64,000 nt of DNA from an uncultured Faecalibacterium sp. (GTDB taxonomy: Bacteria > Bacillota > Clostridia > Oscillospirales > Ruminococcaceae), in the NCBI GenBank assembly GCA_937880095.1, contig CALFLK010000007.1:186001-250000 (forward strand), written 5' to 3'. Shown here one piece after another: positions 36,396-45,136 of this stretch; positions within the stretch are counted from its first letter, which is position 1, and the number at the start of each line of letters is the position of its first letter. A program made the translations under genes and the position numbers. The notes below the pieces were generated by a model. It was not told the origin of the DNA and ran no database searches. It saw only the letters and a list, made by a program, of their open reading frames with translations.

Positions 36396-37796
36396 ATGGT
36401 ACATCAGTATCAACTCAACGGCTACAATATTGTGCTGGACTCTTGCTCCGGCTCGATTCATTCTGTAGATGAAGTCGCTTACGACATCATCGCTATGTAT
36501 CAGGACCACACCCCCGACCAGATCGTCGAGGCTATGATGGAAAAGTACGGCGACCGCCCCGACGTGAACGAGGATGAAATCCGTGCTTGCATCGAAGACG
36601 TGGAAGCCCTGAAGAACGCTGGCAAGCTGTTCACCCCGGACACCTTTGCTGAGATGGCAGGCACTTTCAAGGAGCGTTCCGGCAATGTTGTTAAGGCACT
36701 GTGCCTGCACGTTGCACACACCTGCAACCTGAACTGCTCTTACTGCTTCGCAAGCCAGGGCAAGTACCACGGCGAGCGTGCAATCATGAGCTTTGAGGTT
36801 GGTAAGCAGGCTCTGGATTTCCTGATGGACCACTCCGGCAGCCGCCGCAATCTGGAAGTTGACTTCTTCGGCGGAGAACCCCTGATGAACTGGGACGTTG
36901 TCAAGCAGCTGGTTGCATATGCGCGCAGCGTGGAAAAGGAGCGCGGCAAGAACTTCCGCTTTACCCTGACCACCAATGGTATGCTGATTGATGATGATGT
37001 CATCGACTTTGCAAACCGTGAAATGAGCAACGTGGTTCTGTCTCTGGACGGCCGCAAGGAAATCCACGACCGTACCCGTGTAGACTATGCTGGTCACGGC
37101 AGCTATGAGCGCATCGTGCCCAAGTTCCAGAAGCTGGTTGCTGCACGCGGCGACAAGGAATACTACATGCGCGGCACCTTCACCCACGCAAACCCGGACT
37201 TCACCAAGGACCTGTTCCACATGGCAGACGATCTGGGCTTTGACAAGCTGAGCATGGAGCCTGTTGTTTGCGGTCCCGACGATCCCGCTCGCCTGACGGA
37301 AGAGGATATGGAAATCGTCAAGGAGCAGTACGAGATCCTGGCAAAGGATATGCTGCGCCGCAAGAAGGAAGGTCATCCCATCACCTTCTATCACTACATG
37401 CTGGATCTGACCGGCGGCCCCTGCGTCTACAAGCGCATTTCCGGTTGTGGTTCCGGAACCGAGTACATGGCTGTTACTCCTTGGGGTGACCTGTACCCCT
37501 GCCACCAGTTCGTGGGCGAAGAAGCTTATAAGCTGGGCGACGTTTGGAACGGCGTGACCAATGATCCCATCCGTGAAGAGTTCCGCAGCTGCAACGCTTA
37601 CGCTCGTCCCGAGTGTGCTGACTGCTGGGCCAAGCTGTATTGCTCTGGCGGCTGCGCAGCAAACGCATTCCACGCAACCGGCACCATCCGTGGCGTCTAT
37701 GAGCCCGGCTGTGAGCTGTTCCGCAAGCGTATCGAGTGCGCCGTCATGATGAAGGTCGCAGAAGAAGCTGAAAAAGACGCTGCTAAGAAGGACTGA
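36396..37796 (+). CDS. scfB: SCIFF radical SAM maturase
   Basis: 466 residues from ATG 36396 (GGAGG 9 nt upstream). Installs thioether links in the SCIFF peptide using SAM and iron-sulfur clusters. Seen: an N-terminal peptide-recognition-like domain (about 1-85), the radical-SAM cluster CNLNCSYC (Cys110, 114, 117), GGEPLMNW, and a C-terminal SPASM domain with many Cys for auxiliary clusters (CVYKRISGCGSG, YPCHQFVG, CADCWAKLYCSGGCAAN, GCELF). This layout matches CteB and relatives. Directly downstream of scfA and 3 nt upstream of a PLP decarboxylase gene. Confidence 0.95.
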   Translation: MVHQYQLNGYNIVLDSCSGSIHSVDEVAYDIIAMYQDHTPDQIVEAMMEKYGDRPDVNEDEIRACIEDVEALKNAGKLFTPDTFAEMAGTFKERSGNVVKALCLHVAHTCNLNCSYCFASQGKYHGERAIMSFEVGKQALDFLMDHSGSRRNLEVDFFGGEPLMNWDVVKQLVAYARSVEKERGKNFRFTLTTNGMLIDDDVIDFANREMSNVVLSLDGRKEIHDRTRVDYAGHGSYERIVPKFQKLVAARGDKEYYMRGTFTHANPDFTKDLFHMADDLGFDKLSMEPVVCGPDDPARLTEEDMEIVKEQYEILAKDMLRRKKEGHPITFYHYMLDLTGGPCVYKRISGCGSGTEYMAVTPWGDLYPCHQFVGEEAYKLGDVWNGVTNDPIREEFRSCNAYARPECADCWAKLYCSGGCAANAFHATGTIRGVYEPGCELFRKRIECAVMMKVAEEAEKDAAKKD

Positions 37797-37799
37797 TCC

Positions 37800-39134
37800 A
37801 TGCAGACACCGATCTGGGATTTTGTAAAGCATTATGCCGAAAACGGTCCGGCACGTTTTCATATGCCGGGTCATAAGGGTGCTTCTTTCCTAGGCTGTGA
37901 GCCTTATGACATTACTGAGGTCAACGGTGCAGATGCACTGTATGAAGCAGATGGTATCATTGCGCAAAGTGAAGCCAATGCTACCCAGCTGTTTGGAACA
38001 GGTCGTACGGTGTATTCCACCGAGGGTTCCAGTCAGTGCATCCGTGCGATGCTGTATCTGGCACTGACCCATCGACCCAAAGGTACTGCTCCGCTGATTT
38101 TGGCAGCACGCAATGCTCACAAAGCATTTGTGTTTGCCGCAGCTTTGCTGGATTTTCAGGTGGAATGGCTTTGGCCGGATGGCGACAGCCGTTCGCTTTG
38201 CGGCTGTCCGATTTCCGCAGAAACACTGGAGCGCGCATTGGATGTACTCCCCCAACTGCCTGCTGCGGTGTATATCACCAGTCCCGACTATTTGGGCGAC
38301 ATCGCCGACGTTGCTGCTTTGGCAAGCGTATGCCACGCACACGGCACACGGCTTTTGGTTGATAATGCGCATGGTGCATATCTGCGTTTTCTCACACCGT
38401 CCCAGCATCCCATGGATTTAGGCGCAGACCTGTGCTGTGATTCGGCACACAAAACCCTGCCTGTTCTGACCGGTGGTGCGTATCTGCATATGAGCAAGGA
38501 AACACCGCTTGCCTTACGGGAAGATGCTAAAAACGCTATGGTTCTGTTCGGCTCCACCAGCCCGTCTTACCTGATATTGTCCTCGCTGGATCGCTGTAAT
38601 GCATATCTAGCAGAAGACTTCTCCCATCGACTGACGGAAACCTGTGCTGCCTTGGAATCCGTTCGGCACACACTGGCTGAAAACGGCTGGCACACCGAGC
38701 ATACCGATCCGCTTCGTCTGACCATTTTAGCAGGGGCGCATCAAAACGGCATTGCGTTGGCGCAGCTGCTGCGAGAAAATCACATCGAGTGTGAATACGC
38801 CGACCCGGAATTTCTTGTTCTGATGCTTACACCGGAAAATGGCCCGCAGGATTTCGCGCATCTGGTAGAGGTTCTCGGCAAGAACACCGCCGAAGCTGCA
38901 CAACACCTTTCTCTGCCTTTGGCGCAAGGAGAATCCGTGCTTTCCATTCGGCAGGCACTGTTTGCTCCCCATGAATGCATTGCAGCCAGCCAATCGCTGG
39001 GGCGAATTTGTGGTGCACCCACAGTCGCCTGCCCACCGGCTATCCCGATTGCAGTATCCGGTGAGCGCATCGGTCCGGAAGCGCTGGAACTGTTTGCACA
39101 CTACGGTGTCCAGACGGTCGATGTGTTGAAATAA
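37800..39134 (+). CDS. Orn/Lys/Arg decarboxylase-family PLP enzyme
   Basis: 444 residues, fold type I. Seen: N-terminal FHMPGHKGASF, YSTEGSSQCIRAML, VDNAHGAYLRF and the PLP lysine in CDSAHKTLPVLTGGAYLHM (about 218-222). It lacks the N-terminal wing domain of inducible enterobacterial enzymes and is slightly shorter than Bacillus SpeA/YaaO-type proteins. Would decarboxylate arginine, lysine or ornithine to a polyamine precursor. ATG begins 3 nt after scfB, so it is probably cotranscribed with the SCIFF maturase; a functional link is unproven. Confidence 0.85.
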   Translation: MQTPIWDFVKHYAENGPARFHMPGHKGASFLGCEPYDITEVNGADALYEADGIIAQSEANATQLFGTGRTVYSTEGSSQCIRAMLYLALTHRPKGTAPLILAARNAHKAFVFAAALLDFQVEWLWPDGDSRSLCGCPISAETLERALDVLPQLPAAVYITSPDYLGDIADVAALASVCHAHGTRLLVDNAHGAYLRFLTPSQHPMDLGADLCCDSAHKTLPVLTGGAYLHMSKETPLALREDAKNAMVLFGSTSPSYLILSSLDRCNAYLAEDFSHRLTETCAALESVRHTLAENGWHTEHTDPLRLTILAGAHQNGIALAQLLRENHIECEYADPEFLVLMLTPENGPQDFAHLVEVLGKNTAEAAQHLSLPLAQGESVLSIRQALFAPHECIAASQSLGRICGAPTVACPPAIPIAVSGERIGPEALELFAHYGVQTVDVLK

Positions 39135-39143
39135 TCGTTTTTT

Positions 39144-39171
39144 AACGGTCTCTGTTTTTACAGGGGCCGTT
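39144..39171 (+). terminator. Terminator after the decarboxylase
   Basis: Stem AACGGTCTCTG / CAGGGGCCGTT (39144-39154 / 39161-39171) with wobble pairs, then TTTTCTT. Confidence 0.65.
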
Positions 39172-39238
39172 TTTCTTGCGTCTTTTCCGTCTTTGGTGTA
39201 TGATAGCAACGCAAAATAAACCAACACGAGGTACCCAT

Positions 39239-40582
39239 ATGAAAAATGATTTGACACAGGGCAGCGTTACCAAAACCATGCTGCGCTTTGCCTTTCCCAT
39301 GATTGCGGGAAATTTGCTCCAGCAGTGCTACAATATCGCAGATACTTTGATTGTAGGTCGTTACATCGGTGTAGACGCATTGGCTGCTGTCGGCTCCACC
39401 TATACCCTAATGACCTTCATCACCTCTATTTTGATTGGTCTTTGCATGGGCAGCGGTGCTGTGTTTTCCTGCTGTATCGGTGCAAAAGACGACAAAAAAT
39501 TAAAGGACAGCATTTCCACTGCTTTCTTTTTGATTGGCGGTGTCACGCTGGTCATCAATGCGATTGTCATTGTCTTTACTGACCCCATTCTGCATTTGCT
39601 CCAATCCCCGGCAGATATTTACGGCATCATGCGGGATTATGTGCAGGTCATTTTCCTGGGTCTGATTTTCGTGTTCCTATATAACTACTTTTCTTTCCTG
39701 CTGCGCGCACAGGGTAACTCCTTCATTCCCTTGTGTTTTCTGGCTGCAGCCGCCTTCTTGAATATCGGTCTGGATTTGTTGTTCGTGGCAGTCCTACACT
39801 GGGGTATCCGTGGTGCCGCCTTCGCTACAATTCTGGCGCAGGCTGTATCCGGTGTTGGTCTGGGACTTTACACCTGGGTGAAAGAGCCTTCCCTGCGCCC
39901 TCACTGGATTCGCCTGGGCAAGCAAAGTGATACCTTCCAGCAAATCCTGCATTTTTCGACAGCCTCCTGCATTCAGCAATCTGTGATGAACTTCGGCATT
40001 CTGATGATTCAGGGTCTGGTAAACAGCTTTGGTACCGCTGTCATGGCTGCTTTTGCTGCTGCGGTCAAAATCGATTCCATCGCTTATATGCCCGCGCAGG
40101 AATTCGCCAATGCCTATTCCCTGTTTATCTCTCAGAACCACGGTGCCGGCGACCGGGATCGTGTCCGCCGGGGTACCAAAAGCGCCGTGGTTGTATCGCT
40201 GTGCTTCTGTCTGATTATTTCCATTTTTGTAGCACTGGCAGCTCCCTGGCTGATGCAGTTCTTCATTGATGCGGACAAGGTGGATATCATTGCGATTGGT
40301 GTGTCCTATCTGCGCATTGAAGGTGTATTTTACTGCGGTATCGGTCTGCTGTTCTTGCTGTATGGCTATTACCGTGGCATTGGAATTCCGTCCATGTCGC
40401 TGGTGCTGACTGTCATTTCTCTGGGTACCCGTGTCCTGCTGGCTTATGTTCTTTCGCCTATTCCCGCCATCGGCGTTACCGGCATTTGGTGCTCTATCCC
40501 CATTGGCTGGGTCTTGGCTGATATTTTCGGCGTTGCTTATATGTACATTTTGTCCCGCCGGCAGGCAAAGCAACCCGTCTAA
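39239..40582 (+). CDS. MATE family efflux transporter
   Basis: 447 residues with about 12 membrane helices in two MatE repeats. Typical N-terminus (QGSVTKTMLRFAFPMIAGNLLQQ, NIADTLIVGRYIGVDALAAVGS) and repeat-2 counterpart (AAVKIDSIAYMPAQEFANA). Exports cationic drugs or metabolites with sodium or proton antiport. ATG 39239 is behind GAGG. Monocistronic, terminators on both sides. Substrate unknown. Confidence 0.93.
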   Translation: MKNDLTQGSVTKTMLRFAFPMIAGNLLQQCYNIADTLIVGRYIGVDALAAVGSTYTLMTFITSILIGLCMGSGAVFSCCIGAKDDKKLKDSISTAFFLIGGVTLVINAIVIVFTDPILHLLQSPADIYGIMRDYVQVIFLGLIFVFLYNYFSFLLRAQGNSFIPLCFLAAAAFLNIGLDLLFVAVLHWGIRGAAFATILAQAVSGVGLGLYTWVKEPSLRPHWIRLGKQSDTFQQILHFSTASCIQQSVMNFGILMIQGLVNSFGTAVMAAFAAAVKIDSIAYMPAQEFANAYSLFISQNHGAGDRDRVRRGTKSAVVVSLCFCLIISIFVALAAPWLMQFFIDADKVDIIAIGVSYLRIEGVFYCGIGLLFLLYGYYRGIGIPSMSLVLTVISLGTRVLLAYVLSPIPAIGVTGIWCSIPIGWVLADIFGVAYMYILSRRQAKQPV

Positions 40583-40619
40583 TTTCATTACACTTTGTAC
40601 AATCTAGTTAGTTTTCTAC

Positions 40620-40660
40620 AAGATGCCGTATCATTCAAGAGAAGAATGGTCCGGCATCTT
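40620..40660 (+). terminator. Terminator after the MATE gene
   Basis: Stem AAGATGCCG / CGGCATCTT (40620-40628 / 40652-40660) with an inner CATT/AATG step, followed by TCCCTTT. Confidence 0.7.
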
Positions 40661-40816
40661 TCCCTTTATATAACATTTAGGAATAAAAGGGTCAACTTTT
40701 ACAATAAACTCTTGATTTCCTCCCGCATCCGCACCGAAGTATTGTATAATAGAAGTATTCACATATTTTATCCATTCTCACGATCTGATTCGTGTTTTCA
40801 TTCAAGGAGGTCTACT

Positions 40817-41488
40817 ATGTTTAAGATTCTCATTGCAGAAGACGACGGCGAATTGCGTCAGCTCTTCCAGCATGTATTGACGAAAAACGGCTATTCGGTA
40901 AAGGGCGTATCCAATGGTCAGGAAGCGCTGGATGCACTGACACAGGATTACTGCGATCTGATTATCTCCGATATTATGATGCCTGTGATGGACGGTTATC
41001 AACTGGTGCGCACGCTGCGGGACAGCGGCGACCGCATCCCGGTTTTAATGATTACCGCCAAGGATTCCTTTGACGACATGCGCACCGGTTTTCAATCTGG
41101 TATCGACGACTACATGGTCAAACCCATCAACGTGAACGAAATGGTACTGCGTGTGGGTGCGCTTTTGCGCCGCGCACAGATGATCAACGACCGTCGGCAG
41201 GTCATCGGCAACACGGTTCTGGAATGTGATTCGCTGACCGTCACCACCAACGGAAGCAGTATGTTTTTGCCGCAGAAGGAGTTTATGCTCCTGTACAAGA
41301 TGGCGACTTTCCCCGGAAAGATTTTTACCCGTCAGCAGTTGATGGACGACATCTGGGGTTATGATTCCGAAACCGATACCCACACCGTCGATGTGCATAT
41401 CGGTCGTCTGCGTGAACGATTCCGGGATAACCCCGATTTCAAAATCGTCACCATCCGTGGTGTGGGATATAAGGTGGAAAAGCTATGA
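40817..41488 (+). CDS. Response regulator, OmpR/PhoB family
   Basis: 223 residues from ATG 40817 (AAGGAGG 6 nt upstream; a TATAAT lies at 40745-40750). Receiver domain with acidic pair Asp9/Asp10, phospho-acceptor Asp52 in LIISDIMMPVMDG and Lys in MITAKDS; C-terminal winged helix (about 130-223, DIWGYDSETDTHTVDVHIGRLR). Overlaps the kinase gene by 4 nt (ATGA). Signal and regulon unknown; 11-bp TTGA repeats upstream of the next gene could be a target. Confidence 0.95.
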   Translation: MFKILIAEDDGELRQLFQHVLTKNGYSVKGVSNGQEALDALTQDYCDLIISDIMMPVMDGYQLVRTLRDSGDRIPVLMITAKDSFDDMRTGFQSGIDDYMVKPINVNEMVLRVGALLRRAQMINDRRQVIGNTVLECDSLTVTTNGSSMFLPQKEFMLLYKMATFPGKIFTRQQLMDDIWGYDSETDTHTVDVHIGRLRERFRDNPDFKIVTIRGVGYKVEKL

Positions 41489-42519
41489 AACGCAACAAAA
41501 AACCGGTTCGCATCAGTATTCGTTTGCTCTTTACCATTCTCGTTATGGTGGAGCTTTTGGTGGTGGTGGTCCTCTCCTGGGTTATTTCGGAAGTGGTCCA
41601 TCATCTCTTTAAGATTACGTTGAATGTGCCGTCTATTTTATGGCTGCTCGTCATCAGCTTGGTTGTTGGCGGTGCAATCACTTCTTTCCTCGGCCAGCAG
41701 TTCTTTGCCCCCATGACCAAACTGGGCAAAGCCATGAGCAAGGTTGCTGAGGGTGATTTCAGCGTTCGGCTGGAAACTCATCATCCGCTGAAGGAGTTCC
41801 GGGATATTTACGCGAACTTCAATCTGATGGTCGAGGAATTAAGCGCCACCGAAATTTTGCAGACGGATTTTGTGTCCAACGTTTCCCATGAGTTTAAAAC
41901 GCCCATCAGTGCCATTGAAGGTTATGCAACCCTTTTACAAAACGACAGCGACAACTCCCCACAGGAGAGAGAGCAGTATGTAGAAAAAATCCTGTTCAAC
42001 ACTCAGCGTCTGTCCCGCCTTGTCTATAACATTCTGCTGTTATCCAAAGTGGACAATCAGGCGATTCTCTCCAACCAGACCACATTCCGTCTGGATGAAC
42101 AGATTCGGCAGTCCATCGTGATGCTGGAGCCGGAATGGGACAAAAAAGAACTGGAATTTGACGTAAATATGGACAAGCTCAAATATACCTGTAATGAGGG
42201 TATGCTCACCCACATCTGGTCCAATCTGCTGAGCAACGCAATCAAGTTCAGTCCCCAAAACGGCACGATTTTTCTGCGTCTGAAAGAAACGCCCCAGAAC
42301 ATCGAATTCACCATTGAGGATCAGGGTCCCGGCATCGACGAATCCGTCCAGCACCATATGTTTGATAAATTCTATCAGGGGGATTCCTCCCACAAAGCAG
42401 AAGGCAACGGTCTGGGGCTTGCGCTGGTCAAACAAATTCTGACCACCTATCACGGCGACATCCGTGCCGAAAATATCCCTGAAGGCGGATGCCGCATTGT
42501 GGTACATTTACCGCGATAA
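41485..42519 (+). CDS. Sensor histidine kinase
   Basis: 344 residues. Two membrane helices (about 12-33 and 50-68) with only a short loop between them, so it may sense the membrane itself; HAMP-like linker (75-125), HisKA domain with His135 in VSHEFKTPISAIEG, and HATPase_c with the N-box LLSNAIKFSP and DQGPGID, GNGLGLALVK boxes. Phosphorylates the regulator at 40817. The small sensor resembles intramembrane-sensing kinases of Bacillota that respond to envelope stress. Confidence 0.95.
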   Translation: MKRNKKPVRISIRLLFTILVMVELLVVVVLSWVISEVVHHLFKITLNVPSILWLLVISLVVGGAITSFLGQQFFAPMTKLGKAMSKVAEGDFSVRLETHHPLKEFRDIYANFNLMVEELSATEILQTDFVSNVSHEFKTPISAIEGYATLLQNDSDNSPQEREQYVEKILFNTQRLSRLVYNILLLSKVDNQAILSNQTTFRLDEQIRQSIVMLEPEWDKKELEFDVNMDKLKYTCNEGMLTHIWSNLLSNAIKFSPQNGTIFLRLKETPQNIEFTIEDQGPGIDESVQHHMFDKFYQGDSSHKAEGNGLGLALVKQILTTYHGDIRAENIPEGGCRIVVHLPR

Positions 42520-42539
42520 TCGCGAATTCTCAACAATCG

Positions 42540-42582
42540 TTGACAATCGGTTGACCTTTAGTTGATGTTTCTCCTGTACAAT
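42540..42582 (+). promoter_or_regulatory. Promoter region of degV-like gene with 11-bp TTGA repeats
   Basis: TTGACA (42540), TTGACC (42551) and TTGATG (42562) are spaced exactly 11 bp, followed by TACAAT (42577-42582) without a properly spaced -35. OmpR/PhoB-type regulators bind such helically phased direct repeats; the neighbouring regulator is the natural candidate. Confidence 0.45.
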
Positions 42583-42622
42583 AGAAAGTACCTTGCAGAA
42601 TGTTTGAAAGGAGGTGCTTTCT

Positions 42623-43465
42623 ATGAAACCGGTCAAAGTGACCTGTGATTCTTCCTGCGATCTTACAGCGCAGCTTTATCAGCGGTACGACATTACCTAT
42701 ATTCCCATGTATATCCAGTTGGGCGATACTCGTTTTCCGGATCAGCTGGACTGTGACACCCTTTATGCTCGCGAAAAGCAAAGCGTTAGTCTGCCCCGCA
42801 CATTCGCCCCATCGTCCGAAGAATACAAGCAGTTCTTTTTGCAATTCACTGCACAGGGCGCTCAGGTGATACATATCAGCACCTCTGCTGCTGGTTCGCA
42901 AGCCTTTCAAAATGCAAAGACTGCTGCCGACAGCCTTTCGGATGTGTTTGTCATCGACAGCTGTGCGCTCTCTGCCAGTGCTGGACATTTAGCAATTCTG
43001 GGCGTAGAGCTTTCTCACGCCGGATTGGATGGCGCTGAGATTGCGGATGCACTGGAGGATATCAAGCAGCAGCTTGACACCAGTTTTTTGCCCAGTAGCC
43101 CCCAGCATCTGCCGAAAATCGGATTGCGCACCACGCTGGCTTTACGCAGCGCAGCTTTCTTACAGCAAAACTGTTCCATTCAGATACAGCACGGCAAGAT
43201 ATCTGCCGGAGCTCGTTTTCGGGGGGATTGGGAGCATACCATTCCGGCTTACCTGCGCAGTCAGCTGGAAAACAAACCCAATATTCAACATGATAGGCTT
43301 TTTCTGACCCATACCGGTCTTGCACCCGGACTGCTGCAAAAAGCGGTGGATTTGATCCGTACCTTGCAGCCTTTTGATGAGATTATCATAACCTCCGCCG
43401 GGTGTGCTTCTGCGTGCCAGTTTGGTCCCAACTGTTTGGGGATTCATTATCTGCACGCCACATAA
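42623..43465 (+). CDS. DegV family lipid-binding protein
   Basis: 280 residues from ATG 42623 (AAAGGAGG upstream). DegV/FakB-type fold that holds a fatty acid in the cytoplasm and may present it to a FakA kinase. Seen: N-terminal VTCDSSCDL, ISTSAAGSQAFQNA (SxxSGT-like loop), VIDSCALSASAGHLA and the C-terminal half with ITSAGCASACQFGPNCLG in place of the usual GPGTLG. No fakA is in this window. 103 nt after the histidine kinase. Confidence 0.85.
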   Translation: MKPVKVTCDSSCDLTAQLYQRYDITYIPMYIQLGDTRFPDQLDCDTLYAREKQSVSLPRTFAPSSEEYKQFFLQFTAQGAQVIHISTSAAGSQAFQNAKTAADSLSDVFVIDSCALSASAGHLAILGVELSHAGLDGAEIADALEDIKQQLDTSFLPSSPQHLPKIGLRTTLALRSAAFLQQNCSIQIQHGKISAGARFRGDWEHTIPAYLRSQLENKPNIQHDRLFLTHTGLAPGLLQKAVDLIRTLQPFDEIIITSAGCASACQFGPNCLGIHYLHAT

Positions 43466-43518
43466 CCCGTCTGAATTCGCAGATTGCAATATATTGAGTA
43501 AGGTCGTGAGCTGATTTT

Positions 43519-44016
43519 ATGTTTTCTTGTATTTTTTATCTGGCTTTTACCGGCATCCTGTCTTTTCTTTTGGGACGCATTTTGCCAAAAAACTGGTTTT
43601 GTCCGGACCGTTTCCCTTATCAGTGCTTTGAGTGGGAAAATGGCGGTCACATTTACGAACGCATTCATATCAAATCCTGGCAGAACAAAGTGCCGGATAT
43701 GAGCAAAATTTTTCCGAGCCTGATGCCCCGCAAACAAATCGACAGCGTGAATATGCAAATCCTGCCCCGTATGGTGCAGGAAACCTGCGTTGCGGAATTT
43801 ATTCATCTTCTGTTATGTGTTTCCGGACTTTGGTGCATTCGGCTGTGGTCAGGCATTGGCGGCATTTTCATCGCATTTCTCAATACGGTGGGCAACCTGG
43901 CCTTTGTAGTAATTCAACGATATAATCGTCCCCGTCTGCTGCATCTTATGGGTATCGTCTCGCGCAGGCACCGGGTAAAGGAGGTCTCCTATGCGAGTTC
44001 TGGTTCTAAGCTGTAA
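43519..44016 (+). CDS. CrtO-like glycosyl acyltransferase, small membrane protein
   Basis: 165 residues with membrane helices at both ends (about 3-22 and 92-125). Resembles the family named for staphylococcal glycosyl-4,4'-diaponeurosporenoate acyltransferase: conserved WFCPDRFPYQCFEWE and HIKSWQNKVPDMSKIFP. In staphylococci it acylates a sugar on a carotenoid; no carotenoid genes are here, so in this organism it may acylate another glycolipid. It overlaps the glycosyltransferase gene by 26 nt, which fits joint action on one lipid. Ribosome site weak. Confidence 0.65.
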   Translation: MFSCIFYLAFTGILSFLLGRILPKNWFCPDRFPYQCFEWENGGHIYERIHIKSWQNKVPDMSKIFPSLMPRKQIDSVNMQILPRMVQETCVAEFIHLLLCVSGLWCIRLWSGIGGIFIAFLNTVGNLAFVVIQRYNRPRLLHLMGIVSRRHRVKEVSYASSGSKL

Positions 44017-45136
44017 TACAGGTGAGGGTCATAACGCCTGTGGCAGAGCCATTCAAGAGTGTTTTGTAAAGCGGGGTATCCCTTGCGACATGGATGATGC
44101 ATTCCGTTTTCTGTCCAAAGGTGTTTCTCAAATTATTTCCGGCGGTTTCATCCGCATTTACCGCCACTTCCCGAAGCTGTTCCGCTTTGGTTACAATTAC
44201 ACGGAAAAGCATCCCCGTATGTTCGGTTCCCATTCCGGCATTTATAAAATGTTGAATCTGCGCACCGACCGGCTGTACCGCTACATTTCTGACAACGGCT
44301 ATGACACCATTGTCTGCACCCATATTTTTGCTGCATTGATGATCAGCGACATTAAGCATCGTCCCCCTTCTTTCTCTGCACATACCAGCTTTTTCCCCAC
44401 CGACTACACCTGCTATCCCGGCACGGAATACTGCCGAATGGATACCTTCTTTATCCCTGCGGCAGATTTGGCACCTGATTTTATTGCACGCGGTATCCCG
44501 GAAGAAAAGCTGGCTGCAACCGGTTTGCCCATCCGTCTGGATTTTTATCAGAAGGTGGCAAAAGACGAAGCACGCCGCAAATTAAATCTGCCCCAGAATT
44601 GCCGGCATCTGATGGTAATGTGCGGCAGTATGGGCTGCGGTCCGATTCGAAAAATCGCCAATCTGCTGAGCCAGAACCTGCCGGACAACTGCATTGTTTC
44701 TATTATCTGTGGTACCAATCTGCATCTGTACCGCAAATTGACGGACACGTTCAATACGGATGATCGTATCCGTATCTATGCCTATGTCAAGGATATTTCC
44801 ACTATGATGGACAGCGCCGATTTGTATCTGACTAAACCCGGCGGACTGAGTGTTACCGAAGCATCCCACAAGCGCTTGCCGATGGTATTTGTCAATGCAG
44901 TAGAAGGCTGTGAAGCCTACAACAAAAAATTCTTTACTGAGCGCGGCATGGCAGCGACCGCAGAAACGCTGCCGGAGCTGGTTCATCTGACCATTTCGCT
45001 GTTGTGTGATTCGGACAAGCTGAAAAAGATGTCTGCCGCACAGGCGCAGCATTTCCCCACCAATACCACCGAGCAAGTTGTGCAATCTCTGATTGATTCG
45101 GATTGCGCCCGAAAGGAGACCCCCGCGCATGAATAA
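43991..45136 (+). CDS. Glycosyltransferase, MGDG synthase/UgtP type
   Basis: 381 residues from ATG 43991 (AAAGGAGG). N-terminal MGDG-synthase domain (GEGHNACGRAI at about 12) and C-terminal GT28 domain with VMCGSMGCGPIRK and the nucleotide-sugar site TKPGGLSVTEA. Relatives transfer glucose or galactose to diacylglycerol on the inner membrane face, making glycolipids and lipoteichoic-acid anchors. Overlaps CrtO-like gene by 26 nt and PAP2 gene by 8 nt: a tight cassette. Donor sugar unknown. Confidence 0.85.
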   Translation: MRVLVLSCNTGEGHNACGRAIQECFVKRGIPCDMDDAFRFLSKGVSQIISGGFIRIYRHFPKLFRFGYNYTEKHPRMFGSHSGIYKMLNLRTDRLYRYISDNGYDTIVCTHIFAALMISDIKHRPPSFSAHTSFFPTDYTCYPGTEYCRMDTFFIPAADLAPDFIARGIPEEKLAATGLPIRLDFYQKVAKDEARRKLNLPQNCRHLMVMCGSMGCGPIRKIANLLSQNLPDNCIVSIICGTNLHLYRKLTDTFNTDDRIRIYAYVKDISTMMDSADLYLTKPGGLSVTEASHKRLPMVFVNAVEGCEAYNKKFFTERGMAATAETLPELVHLTISLLCDSDKLKKMSAAQAQHFPTNTTEQVVQSLIDSDCARKETPAHE

